From assembly GCA_903930095.1 (NCBI GenBank), contig CAIYXE010000695.1, positions 1-7,685 on the forward strand: a stretch of DNA of 7,685 bases. Direction: 5' to 3'. The position numbers were made by a program, and so were the translations under genes. Source of the stretch: an uncultured Hyphomicrobiales bacterium (GTDB lineage: Bacteria; Pseudomonadota; Alphaproteobacteria; Rhizobiales; Aestuariivirgaceae). Position 1 is the first letter of the stretch; each line of letters opens with the position of its first letter. Below the pieces are notes generated by a model. The model searched no databases, was not told the origin of the DNA, and was given only the letters and a program-made list of their open reading frames with translations. Below are positions 1 through 7,560 of this stretch, piece by piece.

Positions 1-15
1 CAGAGAGCGACGACC

Positions 16-270
16 TTAACCGCCTGCCAGCTCAGGTTGGTGACGATGGCGAAGTGAAGCGAAAGATTGGGACTTCCATTCTGCTGGAAACGGCTGCATC
101 GCCCTCGCCATCGTCAGCCCTTCCGGTTGCTGACCTGCCAATATGGCCTCGACAATGTCTGGCGCCAGCAGCGTCATGCGCAGCACCCGGCTGATGTAGG
201 ACGGGTTGATGTTCTCGGCCTCGGCGATTTCCTCGATGGTAGCGAAGCCTCCTGTCTCCAGCAGTCTGCG
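16..270 (-). pseudogene. C-terminal fragment of a recombinase-type mobile-element protein
   Basis: Reading leftward from about base 270 to a TAA at 18-16, this frame begins with ARRLLETGGFATIEEIAEAE, goes on through NINPSYISRVLR and LLAPDIVEAILAGQQP, and ends a little after PFPAEW. I recognise this helix-turn-helix-like block as the conserved C-terminal part of alphaproteobacterial serine-recombinase and related mobile-element proteins, where it follows the recombinase domain; this is from memory of the family, not a search. No start codon, catalytic resolvase domain or zinc ribbon is present, and upstream of about 275 the same frame only shadows the lactonase gene. It is therefore a remnant of about 85 residues on the same strand as the operon but in another frame. 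A small intact gene is unlikely, because the only in-frame ATG (399) lies deep inside lactonase sequence. Confidence 0.6.
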
Positions 271-1222
271 CGCCTGTGCGCTCTCGCAATTCGCGGAAGG
301 CGGCGGCGGCTTCGCGCTGGCCTTCCTGACGCCGGTCGATCTGGCAGACGAGGTGGTTGGGGTCCATGCCTGCGACAAGATCGGCCTTGGCCAGCGCATG
401 CTGCGCTTCCGCCATCGGAACGCCGGAGCCTATGGCCGGGATGGAGCCCTTGGCGCTGCCCACCGCAACGCTGATGCCGGACGACTTCTTCGCCGTGCCA
501 CGGGCCTTGGGCTTGCCCTCCATGGTGAGGGTGATCGACCGGGTGAAGGGCTCACCCTTTTTCAGCGTATAGGGCCAGGGATCAAGCAGCGAGCACACAT
601 AGGTCTTGTAGGAGGCGTCCATCCAGTTCCGGTGGTCCTCCATCTCGAACTTGTTGCCCTCCATCAACACCGTGGCGGTGACGCCCGGCACGACCTCATG
701 TTTCAGCGAGCGGATATCGAAGACGGGCTGGCCGGGGCTGATGATTTTCGGGAACTTGGTTTTCTTCTTCTTGCCATCCGTGTGGACGATCTCGACGGGT
801 TCTCCGACAACATCGATCAGCGGATGGAGCACCACGAAGCCGGTACGGTTGGTGAGGAAGTCGGTGAGCGGCGTTCCGGTGGCGGAGAAGACCAGCGTGC
901 CCGAGGCATTAGCCTCGATCTGCGCGTCATATCTCAAGCCCTGCGTCTTGTCCTTGGCTGTCGCCGTGTAGCTGATGGTGAAGCCATCCTTGCGCTGGGC
1001 GATCTTGAGGTTCTCGATCACCGGGCCATAGGTGCCCCAGTCCTTGTCGCGCAGCAGATAGGCGATGCCGCGCAGCACCTCCGCGCCACGGTAGCGGATA
1101 TAGCGGAGCGCCCCGTTGTCGAACATGGCTGTGAGGGGGCCGGCCTCGAGGATGCGGCGCTTGCCTTCCGCCACATCCGTTCCGGTAAGCTTGATCGCGC
1201 GTGTCAGGGCGCTCTTCGCCAT
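32..1222 (-). pseudogene. apnL: D-apionate lactonase-like protein, truncated by a rearrangement
   Basis: Last gene of the operon. Residues 1 to about 318 resemble the N-terminal beta-rich domain and the start of the TIM-barrel domain of D-apionate lactonase (ApnL), which hydrolyses D-apionolactone to D-apionate. Recognisable blocks are FDNGALRYIRY (34-44), TDFLTNRTGFVVLHP (120-134), FEMEDHRNWMDASYKTY (192-208), PWPYTL (215-220) and IPAIGSGVPM (261-270). The family is roughly 600 residues long as I recall. Here homology ends near residue 318 (base about 270), and the last 78 residues are low-complexity Arg/Gly/His-rich out-of-frame sequence lying over a recombinase fragment. Most of the barrel, and probably the active site, is missing, so the product is likely inactive. 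The start at 1222 is preceded by GGGAG (1234-1230) seven bases away. Only 20 bp separate it from the ATPase gene, consistent with cotranscription. There is no signal peptide, so it would be cytoplasmic. The symbol rests on motif recognition only. Confidence 0.62.
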
Positions 1223-1242
1223 GGTCTTTCTCCCAGATGACT

Positions 1243-2316
<1,074 letters not shown>

Positions 2317-2318
2317 GC

Positions 2319-3158
2319 TCAACCCTTGACTGCGCCCATGGAGATGCCGCGCACCAGATAGCGCTGCATGACCGCGACGGTGAAGAAGACGGGAATAGTG
2401 CCCAGAACCGACATGGCGGCGATCTTGGCCCACAGGTTCGACTGGCCGCCGAAGTAATGCGTGACCTGGACCGTATAGGTCGTCACCTCCGTGCGCGTCA
2501 GCACGAGGGCGAACAGGAAGTCGTTCCACGCGAAGATGAAGGTGAAGACGGCGGTGGCGAAAAGGCCCGTGCGCGCCATGGGCAGCACCACTTTCCACAG
2601 TACCTCCCAGCGGGTGCAGCCGTCGACCAGGGCCGACTCCTCAAGCTCCAGCGGAATGTCCTCGATATAGCCGCGCATCATCCAGATCACGTAAGGCAGC
2701 GAGAAGGCGGTGTAGAGCAGGATGAGGCCGAAATAGCTGTCGACCCAGCCTAGCCACACATAGAGCAGGAACAGCGGGAAGACGATGGCCACAGGCGGCA
2801 TCATGCGCTGTGAGATGATCCACACCGCGAGGTTCTCGCCCCCGGTCTTGAAGCGGACCAGGCTGTAGGCCGCGATCGTGCCGAGGATCATGGCGAAGAA
2901 GGTGGAGACGGAGGCGAGGATCAGGCTGTTGCCGACCGTGATCGCGTCGCCATCCTTGAACAGCACGCGGTAGTTCGCGAACTGGATCTGCTCCGGATAC
3001 CACACGGGCGGGAAAGCGAAGATCTCATCCGGCGTCTTGAAGGAGATGATGAACAGCCAATAGACCGGGAACACGAAGATCACGACCAGCGCCGTGGCCA
3101 TGAGATAGCGCAGCGCGAGCCTGATTCCGGGATGGCGGTGGAGGGGAAGTGCACTCAT
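2319..3158 (-). CDS. Sugar ABC transporter permease, MalG-like (CUT1)
   Basis: A 279-residue inner-membrane permease, the second of the pair. About six hydrophobic segments are visible: roughly residues 17-38, 77-101, 111-136, 142-160, 197-220 and 246-265. The cytoplasmic EAA loop that contacts the ATPase is at 173-193, beginning EESALVDG and ending in VVLP; the first Ala of the usual EAA is replaced by Glu. The short N-terminus and C-terminus (ending near RGISMGAVKG) are typical of MalG-type subunits. The ATG at 3158 is preceded by AAGGGA eight bases away, placed there by a short tandem duplication of the end of the preceding permease gene. The stop at 2321-2319 is two bases from the ATPase start, suggesting translational coupling. 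Family assignment is secure; the transported sugar is unknown. Confidence 0.94.
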   Translation of the reverse strand: MSALPLHRHPGIRLALRYLMATALVVIFVFPVYWLFIISFKTPDEIFAFPPVWYPEQIQFANYRVLFKDGDAITVGNSLILASVSTFFAMILGTIAAYSLVRFKTGGENLAVWIISQRMMPPVAIVFPLFLLYVWLGWVDSYFGLILLYTAFSLPYVIWMMRGYIEDIPLELEESALVDGCTRWEVLWKVVLPMARTGLFATAVFTFIFAWNDFLFALVLTRTEVTTYTVQVTHYFGGQSNLWAKIAAMSVLGTIPVFFTVAVMQRYLVRGISMGAVKG

Positions 3159-3188
3159 TTCACCAATCCCTTATTTCACCAGTCCCAT
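3157..3188 (-). repeat. 16-bp imperfect tandem duplication at the permease gene junction
   Basis: Two adjacent 16-bp units, 3188-3173 and 3172-3157 read leftward, match at 14 of 16 positions: ATGGGACTGGTGAAAT then AAGGGATTGGTGAAAT. The first unit encodes the last residues (MGLVK) and the first base of the stop of the upstream permease gene. The second unit forms the 12-bp spacer, supplying the AAGGGA ribosome-binding site and the first two bases of the next gene's ATG. A small duplication of coding sequence thus appears to have created the translation initiation region. Confidence 0.75.
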
Positions 3189-4052
3189 CCGGCGGATTGC
3201 CCAGATGCAGATCACGGTCAGGATGAGGATGACCAGGAAGGCGATGGCCGCCGTGTAACTCGTCTCGAACTGCTTGAAGCCCTGCACATAGGCATATATC
3301 GAGATGGTCTCCGTCATGGTGCCGGGCCCGCCCTTGGTGAGCGCCCAGATGATGTCGAAGATGCGGAAGAGATCGAGCCCGCGGATCAGGATGGCGATTG
3401 CCATGACCGGCCATATGGCGGGCAACACGATGTAGCGGAAGGTGCGCAGGAAGGAGGCCCCGTCGATCTCGGCTGCTTCCGTCTGCGACTTATCGACGTT
3501 GGAGAGGGCGGCGAGAAGGATGAGGAACATGAAGGGCGTCCACTGCCAGATCTCGCAGAAGATGATGGCCGGGTAGACGAGGGTGGGGCTGATCGTCCAC
3601 AGCGCATCGACACGCGCGCCCCAGAGCCAGCTGACGATCTGGTTGATCGGGCCATAGCGGTTGTCGAACAGCAGCCGCCATGTCGCACCCGCCACGATGG
3701 GTGAGATGATGGTGGGCAGCATGAGAAGCGAGATGAAGATCGGCCGTCCCGGCATTTTCTCCAGGAAGAGATAGGCCATGGCGAGGCCGAGGATCAGTTC
3801 CAGCGGCAGCGCGATCACCGTGATCAGCAGCGTATGCGCCAGCGACCACCAGAGGCGGGAGTCCTTGAACAGGTTCTGGTAATTGTAGAGGCCCGCGAAG
3901 GAAGTGTCCGTGTCCATCATGTCGATACGCATGAAGGAGACGATGAGCGAATAGATGAGCGGGAACAGCCCGATCAGCAGCAGGAGGAGGATGGCGGGGG
4001 CCACCAGCCAGTATTTGAAGTGTCGGTCGGGGTGAAGGGCTTTGGCGGACAT
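3171..4052 (-). CDS. Sugar ABC transporter permease, MalF/UgpA-like (CUT1)
   Basis: A 293-residue inner-membrane permease that should pair with the MalG-like subunit to form the transmembrane channel. Hydrophobic segments lie at about residues 14-40, 72-97, 104-125, 155-183, 210-224 and 266-286. The EAA loop (192-211, beginning EAAEIDGAS and ending in IVLP) matches the CUT1 consensus well. ALTKGGPGTMTETISIYAY (237-255) is a block conserved in MalF/UgpA-type sugar permeases. The length fits the short MalF-type subunits of sugar importers lacking the large periplasmic loop of E. coli MalF. The start at 4052 (MSAKALHPDR) has only a weak purine patch, GGAA three bases upstream. It also follows a strong intergenic hairpin, so it may be translated less than the binding-protein gene ahead of it. 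Confidence 0.94.
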   Translation of the reverse strand: MSAKALHPDRHFKYWLVAPAILLLLLIGLFPLIYSLIVSFMRIDMMDTDTSFAGLYNYQNLFKDSRLWWSLAHTLLITVIALPLELILGLAMAYLFLEKMPGRPIFISLLMLPTIISPIVAGATWRLLFDNRYGPINQIVSWLWGARVDALWTISPTLVYPAIIFCEIWQWTPFMFLILLAALSNVDKSQTEAAEIDGASFLRTFRYIVLPAIWPVMAIAILIRGLDLFRIFDIIWALTKGGPGTMTETISIYAYVQGFKQFETSYTAAIAFLVILILTVICIWAIRRMGLVK

Positions 4053-4074
4053 GTGTTCCAGAGGCGGAGTCTAA

Positions 4075-4101
4075 TTCCTCTCCCCCTGAGGGGGAGAGGA
4101 A
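4075..4101 (-). other. Perfect intergenic hairpin between binding-protein and permease genes
   Basis: Two perfectly complementary 12-base arms, TTCCTCTCCCCC at 4075-4086 and GGGGGAGAGGAA at 4090-4101, enclose a 3-base loop. The element sits in the 71-bp gap after the binding-protein stop (a double stop, TGATAA) and before the first permease. No T-run follows on the transcribed strand, so it does not look like a classical intrinsic terminator. Its position is where many binding-protein operons carry RNA structures that protect the upstream message or reduce read-through, giving more binding protein than permease. Short C-run/G-run palindromes of this kind are also common dispersed intergenic repeats in Rhizobiales, so it may be a member of such a family. 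Confidence 0.8.
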
Positions 4102-4123
4102 GAGAAGGGAGGAAACCTGCTTA

Positions 4124-5581
4124 TCACATCTTCGGGTAGGCGCCCGACTTCGACGTCCAGTCGGCATAAACCGCCTTCTGCTTGTCGACGCCGATCTTCT
4201 CGGTGATCGCGTCCCACTCGGCGGCGGCGGCATCGAGGATCGCTTTCGGGTCCTCACCCGCCCAGAGCTTTGAGACGGATTGGCGCAGCACTTCCTCGTA
4301 TTTGTCGGTCTGGAGGAGCGACAGGTCGAGGAGGCCGTTGTTGGCGCCGTCCTGGAGGGCCTTGAGATAGTCCTTGGCTTCCGGCCAGAGCGCCGCATAG
4401 CCCGCATCAGTGAAGTGCGAGTCACGGAACGGGTCACGCAGCGCGTAAGGCAGCTTGACGCGCTCGAGGCTGGTTGCCTCGCTGTTCAGCCACTGGATGA
4501 ACAGATAGGCCGCTTCCTTGTTCTTCGAGGTGGACGAGACCGAGAGGCAGAAGCCCGCCGCCAGTTCCGGATGGCCGCCCGGCGTCATGGCATAGCCGAC
4601 CTTGCCGGCGATGGTGGATTTCGGAACCCAGCTCATCACTTCCTGGTCTGTGCCGTAGCTTGCGGCCCAGCGGCCATAGGGTGGCCAGGAGATGGTCATG
4701 GCCGTCTGGCCCTGCAGGAAGGCGGCGAGGTTCTCGACGAAGCCCCACTGCTCCACACCCGCCGGGGCCCACTTGTTCTCGGCCAGCCAGTCGGTGAACA
4801 CCTTGACGCCTGCGTCCGAATTGATCGTCGCCTTCATGGTCTCGGCGTCGAAGAACTTGCCGCCCTCATTGCGGAAGCGTTCCTGGAACATGAAGTTGCC
4901 ATAGCCCGATTCACGGAAGAAGGCCGCGCCATAGGTCTTGCCGCCCGTCACCTCGGTGATGAGGGCACCCACCTGGTCGAAGTCCTTCCAGTTGGTCGGC
5001 GGCACCGGCAGGTCAGCGCCGTATTTCTCCTTGTAGGCCTTCTGGATCGCGGGGTCGTTCAAGACGTCCGTGCGATAGTACATCACGAAGACGTCACCGT
5101 CGTCGGGAAGCCCGAAGATCTTGCCGCCCACCTTCATCTGGTTGTCGCGGTAGGTCGGCGCGATCTTCATCAGCTCATCGCGATAACCATATTTGTCGAC
5201 GTAGGAGTCGAGCTCTTCGAGGGCGCCGGCATTGGCCAGGTCGGGCATCCAGGAGGGGATGACGTTCAGCGCGTCATAGGCGCCAGCACCAGAGCGGAAA
5301 TCCTGCATGATCTTGGTGAACATCTCGGCCACCGGGACCTCGACCACCTTGATATCGATTCCCGTGAGTTCCTTCCACTTGGGGCCTGAGAAATTGAGCG
5401 GGTCCAGGGACTGGAGCCCTGCCTCCCAGACGATGGTGATCGTCTGACCCGCAAACTGCTTGGCGGCCTCGACAGCCGCGGCGGCGCCATCCGCCGCATA
5501 GGCAGCACGCGGTGTCAGTCCGGCCGTCCCGGCAAGGCCGGCGGCAATGCCGATCTTGCCAATGTCGCGTCGTGTAACCAT
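4124..5581 (-). CDS. ABC transporter substrate-binding protein, extracellular family 1 (sugar type)
   Basis: A 485-residue periplasmic binding protein that should capture the substrate for the downstream permease/ATPase complex. The N-terminus has an arginine pair (TRRDIGKIG, residues 3-11), a small hydrophobic stretch rich in Ala and Gly, and a cleavage-like AYA (27-29) before ADGAAAA. The arginine pair followed by a moderately hydrophobic core resembles a Tat signal, though Sec export is possible. The mature region has the layout of cluster 1 sugar-binding proteins: a first beta strand TITIVWEAG (residues 47-55), a KWKELTGIDIKVVEVP segment, and a Trp/Tyr-rich middle with TISWPPYGRW. It is longer than the usual 400-430 residues. 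I chose the ATG at 5581 because GGGAGG lies five bases upstream and the signal peptide then starts correctly; an in-frame ATG at 5623 adds 14 residues without a good site. The ligand cannot be deduced. Confidence 0.92.
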   Translation of the reverse strand: MVTRRDIGKIGIAAGLAGTAGLTPRAAYAADGAAAAVEAAKQFAGQTITIVWEAGLQSLDPLNFSGPKWKELTGIDIKVVEVPVAEMFTKIMQDFRSGAGAYDALNVIPSWMPDLANAGALEELDSYVDKYGYRDELMKIAPTYRDNQMKVGGKIFGLPDDGDVFVMYYRTDVLNDPAIQKAYKEKYGADLPVPPTNWKDFDQVGALITEVTGGKTYGAAFFRESGYGNFMFQERFRNEGGKFFDAETMKATINSDAGVKVFTDWLAENKWAPAGVEQWGFVENLAAFLQGQTAMTISWPPYGRWAASYGTDQEVMSWVPKSTIAGKVGYAMTPGGHPELAAGFCLSVSSTSKNKEAAYLFIQWLNSEATSLERVKLPYALRDPFRDSHFTDAGYAALWPEAKDYLKALQDGANNGLLDLSLLQTDKYEEVLRQSVSKLWAGEDPKAILDAAAAEWDAITEKIGVDKQKAVYADWTSKSGAYPKM

Positions 5582-5585
5582 GTCT

Positions 5586-5592
5586 TCCTCCC
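5586..5592 (-). promoter_or_regulatory. Strong ribosome-binding site that fixes the binding-protein start
   Basis: On the minus strand GGGAGGA lies at 5592-5586, five to six bases before the ATG at 5581. It is the best Shine-Dalgarno match in the operon and argues against the upstream ATG at 5623. It also suggests that the binding protein is highly translated compared with the first permease, whose site is weak. Confidence 0.7.
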
Positions 5593-5630
5593 ATGTGATG
5601 AACGGCCGCCGGAGGGCAGCCATTCGTTTG

Positions 5631-5649
5631 TCCCCCTGTGACCGGGGGA
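5631..5649 (-). other. Short intergenic hairpin before the binding-protein gene
   Basis: TCCCCC (5631-5636) and GGGGGA (5644-5649) form a six-base-pair GC stem with a 7-base loop, in the 79-bp gap between the dehydrogenase stop and the binding-protein start. No T-run follows, so termination is unlikely. It shares the C5/G5 core with the larger hairpin at 4075-4101. The rest of the gap shows no obvious promoter, so I treat the gap as intra-operonic. Confidence 0.45.
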
Positions 5650-5660
5650 ATCCTTGAGGC

Positions 5661-6704
5661 TCAGCCGAAGCGCTTCGCGAAGCCTTCGAGCTTGGCCTTG
5701 AAGCCTTGCCTGTCCACCACCTCGCGGTTCACGATGCCGCGCGGCAGCTGCCCCATCATGACGTCCAGCACCGCCTTCACATCCGCCGCGCCATTGCCGG
5801 CGAAGCACTGGTCGGTCCAGCACAGGGCATGCGGAGCTGCGATGATGTTGTCGAGCTTGAGGAGGGGATCGTTCGGGTCCGTCGGCTCCTGCTCGAAGAC
5901 GTCGAGGCCGGCGCCTGCGATCTTGCGGTCCTGCAGTACCCTGGTCAGCGCCTTCTGGTCGACGATGGGGCCGCGCGCCGTGTTGATGAAAAAAGCCGTT
6001 GGCTTCATCAGCGCCAGGCGCTCGGCATTGACGATGTGATGCGTCTCGGGCGTCAGCGGGCAGTTGACGCACAGTATGTCGGAGAGTGCGAAAAGCTCTT
6101 CGAGAGAGACGAGCTCGATGCCGAGTTCGGCGGCAACCGCCTTGTCGGCGAAGGGGTCATGCGCGATGAACTTCATGTCGAAGGGCTTTGCCAGCCGGAA
6201 CATCTCAGCCCCGATGTTGCCCACGCCAAGAGAGCCCAGCACCTTGCCCACAAGCCCTACGCCCATATGCTCACCGCGCGCGGCAAAGCCGGGGCCGCCC
6301 ATGCGGGCCAGCCTGTCCTTCACCATCACCTTGCCGGTCAGCGCCAGGATGAAGGTGATGATCGAGACGGCAACAGGCCGCCTCACGCCATCGGGCGTGA
6401 TGACGAGTGCAATGTCATTGGTGGTGCAGGCCTGTACGTCCACCGTGTCATAGCCAACGCCGAAGCGCGCCACCACGGCGAGGCGGCCGGACTTCGGCAC
6501 GCTGCCCGCGTCGAAACGGTGAGCGAGCAGGATCAGCGCGTCGAAATCCGCGAGCTGTTCGCCCTTCAAGGGCGAGACATTGTCGAGATAGACTGTCTCG
6601 ACATTCTTCGCGGTCAAGAGTGGGGTCAGATCGAAATCGGGGAAGGTGGGCGATCCGTCCGCTTTCCTGAAATCTCCGGACAGGGCAACGCGGAATTCAG
6701 CCAT
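5661..6704 (-). CDS. D-2-hydroxyacid dehydrogenase (NAD-dependent, PGDH/glyoxylate reductase family)
   Basis: A 347-residue cytoplasmic oxidoreductase that interconverts a 2-hydroxy acid and its 2-keto acid using NAD(P). The dinucleotide fold begins at about residue 150 with GVGNIG (160-165), and the expected acidic residue follows in AHDP (D183). The catalytic set of this family is visible: Arg244 in NTARGPIVD, Glu273 in DVFEQEP and His292 in APHAL. The substrate-side segment RFGVGYDTVDV (80-90) and VITPDGVRRPVAVS (101-114) are also typical. After His292 the sequence is ALCWTDQC instead of the common Gly/Ala-Ser/Thr pattern, which points to a divergent subgroup. The start at 6704 shares one base with the aldolase stop (TGATG) and has GAGGGGG seven bases upstream, so the two are probably translationally coupled. 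A role in oxidising a sugar-derived acid or reducing the keto product of the aldolase is inferred. Confidence 0.9.
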   Translation of the reverse strand: MAEFRVALSGDFRKADGSPTFPDFDLTPLLTAKNVETVYLDNVSPLKGEQLADFDALILLAHRFDAGSVPKSGRLAVVARFGVGYDTVDVQACTTNDIALVITPDGVRRPVAVSIITFILALTGKVMVKDRLARMGGPGFAARGEHMGVGLVGKVLGSLGVGNIGAEMFRLAKPFDMKFIAHDPFADKAVAAELGIELVSLEELFALSDILCVNCPLTPETHHIVNAERLALMKPTAFFINTARGPIVDQKALTRVLQDRKIAGAGLDVFEQEPTDPNDPLLKLDNIIAAPHALCWTDQCFAGNGAADVKAVLDVMMGQLPRGIVNREVVDRQGFKAKLEGFAKRFG

Positions 6705-7471
6705 CAGCGCACCCCCTCGCGGATCGCCTTGCCTGCGGCGGCAAGTCCATCACGCAGCACCCAGATGTCTCCTGAGTAGCAGATGAAGTCGAAGCCCTGC
6801 TTGTAGAGAGTGATGCCCTGTTCGACATTGGGCACGAGGCGGCCGAGGAAGCGGTTGTGCTTTTTCGCCGCCGCGATGATGCGGTCCACGGCGGCCAGGA
6901 ATACCGGATTGCTGAACTCGCCCGGAATGCCGAGCGAGACCGAGAGATCGAAATGGCCGACCCACAGCCCGTCAACGCCAGGCACGGTGGCGATGGCATC
7001 GACATTCTCAGCACCCTCCGCCGTCTCGATCAGGCAGACCACGGCGGTCCGCGCATTGGCGGCGTTCAGGGCCTCGGCCACGGGGGCGGCACGGTAATTG
7101 TCATGCGCCATCTGAAGGCCGACGCCGCGCTTTCCGGTGGGATAGTATTTGACCGAGTCGACCATGGCCTTGGCCTGTGCCGGCGTCGAGATCATAGGGG
7201 CGAGCAGGCCCTCAGCCCCCATGTCGCAGGCCCTGGCGAGCATGTCATTCTCTAGGGCGGGCACGCGGGTGATGGTTGGGATGCCAGCCGCCTCGAAATA
7301 GCGCACCGCACTCTTCAGAGTCTCGAAGGAGAAGCCTGAATGCTCCATGTCGAAGAAGGCGAAGTCCATCCCCGCCGCCTTGAGGATGTGGCCAATGCCC
7401 GGCGTGGCAAACTCCACGATGAAGTTGCCGATTTTCGGCTCTTTCTTCGCGGCAAGTTGCTTAAGTCCCAT
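6704..7471 (-). CDS. HpcH/HpaI-family class II aldolase
   Basis: A 255-residue cytoplasmic enzyme of the HpcH/HpaI aldolase / citrate lyase beta family. These are metal-dependent aldolases that cleave or form 2-keto-3-deoxy or 2-keto-4-hydroxy acids, often releasing pyruvate or hydroxypyruvate plus an aldehyde. Family residues are present: the base His44 in FFDMEHSGFS, Arg69 in TITRVP, the metal ligand Glu149 in CLIET and the second ligand Asp175 in VGHFDLS, plus the GAEGLLAPM block (85-93). Length is normal (about 250-270). In the GAEG motif a Glu stands where many members have Gln. It is the first gene of the leftward operon; the ATG at 7471 follows GGAG nine bases upstream. Pairing with a 2-hydroxyacid dehydrogenase, a sugar importer and a lactonase-like protein points to sugar-acid catabolism rather than aromatic degradation. 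The exact substrate is unknown. Confidence 0.92.
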   Translation of the reverse strand: MGLKQLAAKKEPKIGNFIVEFATPGIGHILKAAGMDFAFFDMEHSGFSFETLKSAVRYFEAAGIPTITRVPALENDMLARACDMGAEGLLAPMISTPAQAKAMVDSVKYYPTGKRGVGLQMAHDNYRAAPVAEALNAANARTAVVCLIETAEGAENVDAIATVPGVDGLWVGHFDLSVSLGIPGEFSNPVFLAAVDRIIAAAKKHNRFLGRLVPNVEQGITLYKQGFDFICYSGDIWVLRDGLAAAGKAIREGVR

Positions 7472-7502
7472 GGGGGAAAGCTCCGATCAGGCTGGCCTCT
7501 GA

Positions 7503-7530
7503 TTGACTTGTCATACCAGCAGCATGTAAG
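7503..7530 (+). promoter_or_regulatory. Candidate promoter of the rightward gene
   Basis: TTGACT (7503-7508) matches five of six positions of the -35 consensus, and TGTAAG (7525-7530) matches four of six of the -10, with a 16-base spacer. Transcription would begin near 7537, about 25 bases before the ATG at 7561. It overlaps the leftward promoter candidate, so both units could be controlled by one regulator bound here. Confidence 0.35.
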
Positions 7531-7540
7531 CAGACCTCAA
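7510..7540 (-). promoter_or_regulatory. Candidate promoter of the leftward operon
   Basis: On the minus strand TTGAGG (7540-7535) could serve as a -35 box and TATGAC (7515-7510) as a -10 box. The 19-base spacer is longer than optimal and each box matches four of six consensus positions. It lies about 40 bases ahead of the aldolase start, a suitable distance. Weak support; position is the main argument. Confidence 0.25.
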
Positions 7541-7557
7541 AACTATCCGAGGTTTTG
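7538..7557. promoter_or_regulatory. Candidate operator: 6-8-6 inverted repeat in the divergent region
   Basis: CAAAAC (7538-7543) and GTTTTG (7552-7557) form a perfect 6-bp inverted repeat with an 8-base centre. It lies just after the predicted rightward transcription start, over the leftward -35 candidate and up against the GAGG ribosome-binding site (7549-7552) of the rightward gene. This is a good place for a repressor site, or for an RNA hairpin that affects access to that site. A second small palindrome, TGAC-TT-GTCA (7504-7513), overlaps the rightward -35 box. Both are short enough to occur by chance. Confidence 0.35.
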
Positions 7558-7560
7558 TCC

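Noticed and set aside
16..399. A 127-codon gene for the recombinase-like fragment starting at 399
   Set aside because: The first 40 residues are out-of-frame lactonase sequence; only the part from about base 270 leftward resembles the recombinase family.
206..1240. Long rightward open frame (344 codons) opposite the lactonase gene
   Set aside because: It is the antisense shadow of the lactonase and recombinase sequence, has a composition rich in Arg, Gly, Ala and Asp with no recognisable domain, and a common artefact of GC-rich genes.
2317..2598. 94-codon upstream extension of the ATPase frame
   Set aside because: It overlaps the 3' end of the permease gene, and the translated segment is Arg/His/Gly-rich shadow sequence. 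The ATG at 2316 has a ribosome-binding site and the expected N-terminus.
4075..4101. Intrinsic transcription terminator
   Set aside because: The stem is strong but no T-run follows on the transcribed strand, and the genes on both sides belong to one transporter.
4280..5389. Long rightward open frame (369 codons) opposite the binding-protein gene
   Set aside because: It lies entirely within a well-supported gene on the other strand, has no ribosome-binding site or family motif, and reads as low-complexity charged sequence.
5582..5623. Upstream ATG at 5623 for the binding protein
   Set aside because: It would place 14 extra residues before a normal signal peptide, and the strong GGGAGG site serves the ATG at 5581.
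5706..6779. Long rightward open frame (357 codons) opposite the dehydrogenase gene
   Set aside because: Antisense shadow of a gene with all catalytic motifs present; no domain recognised.
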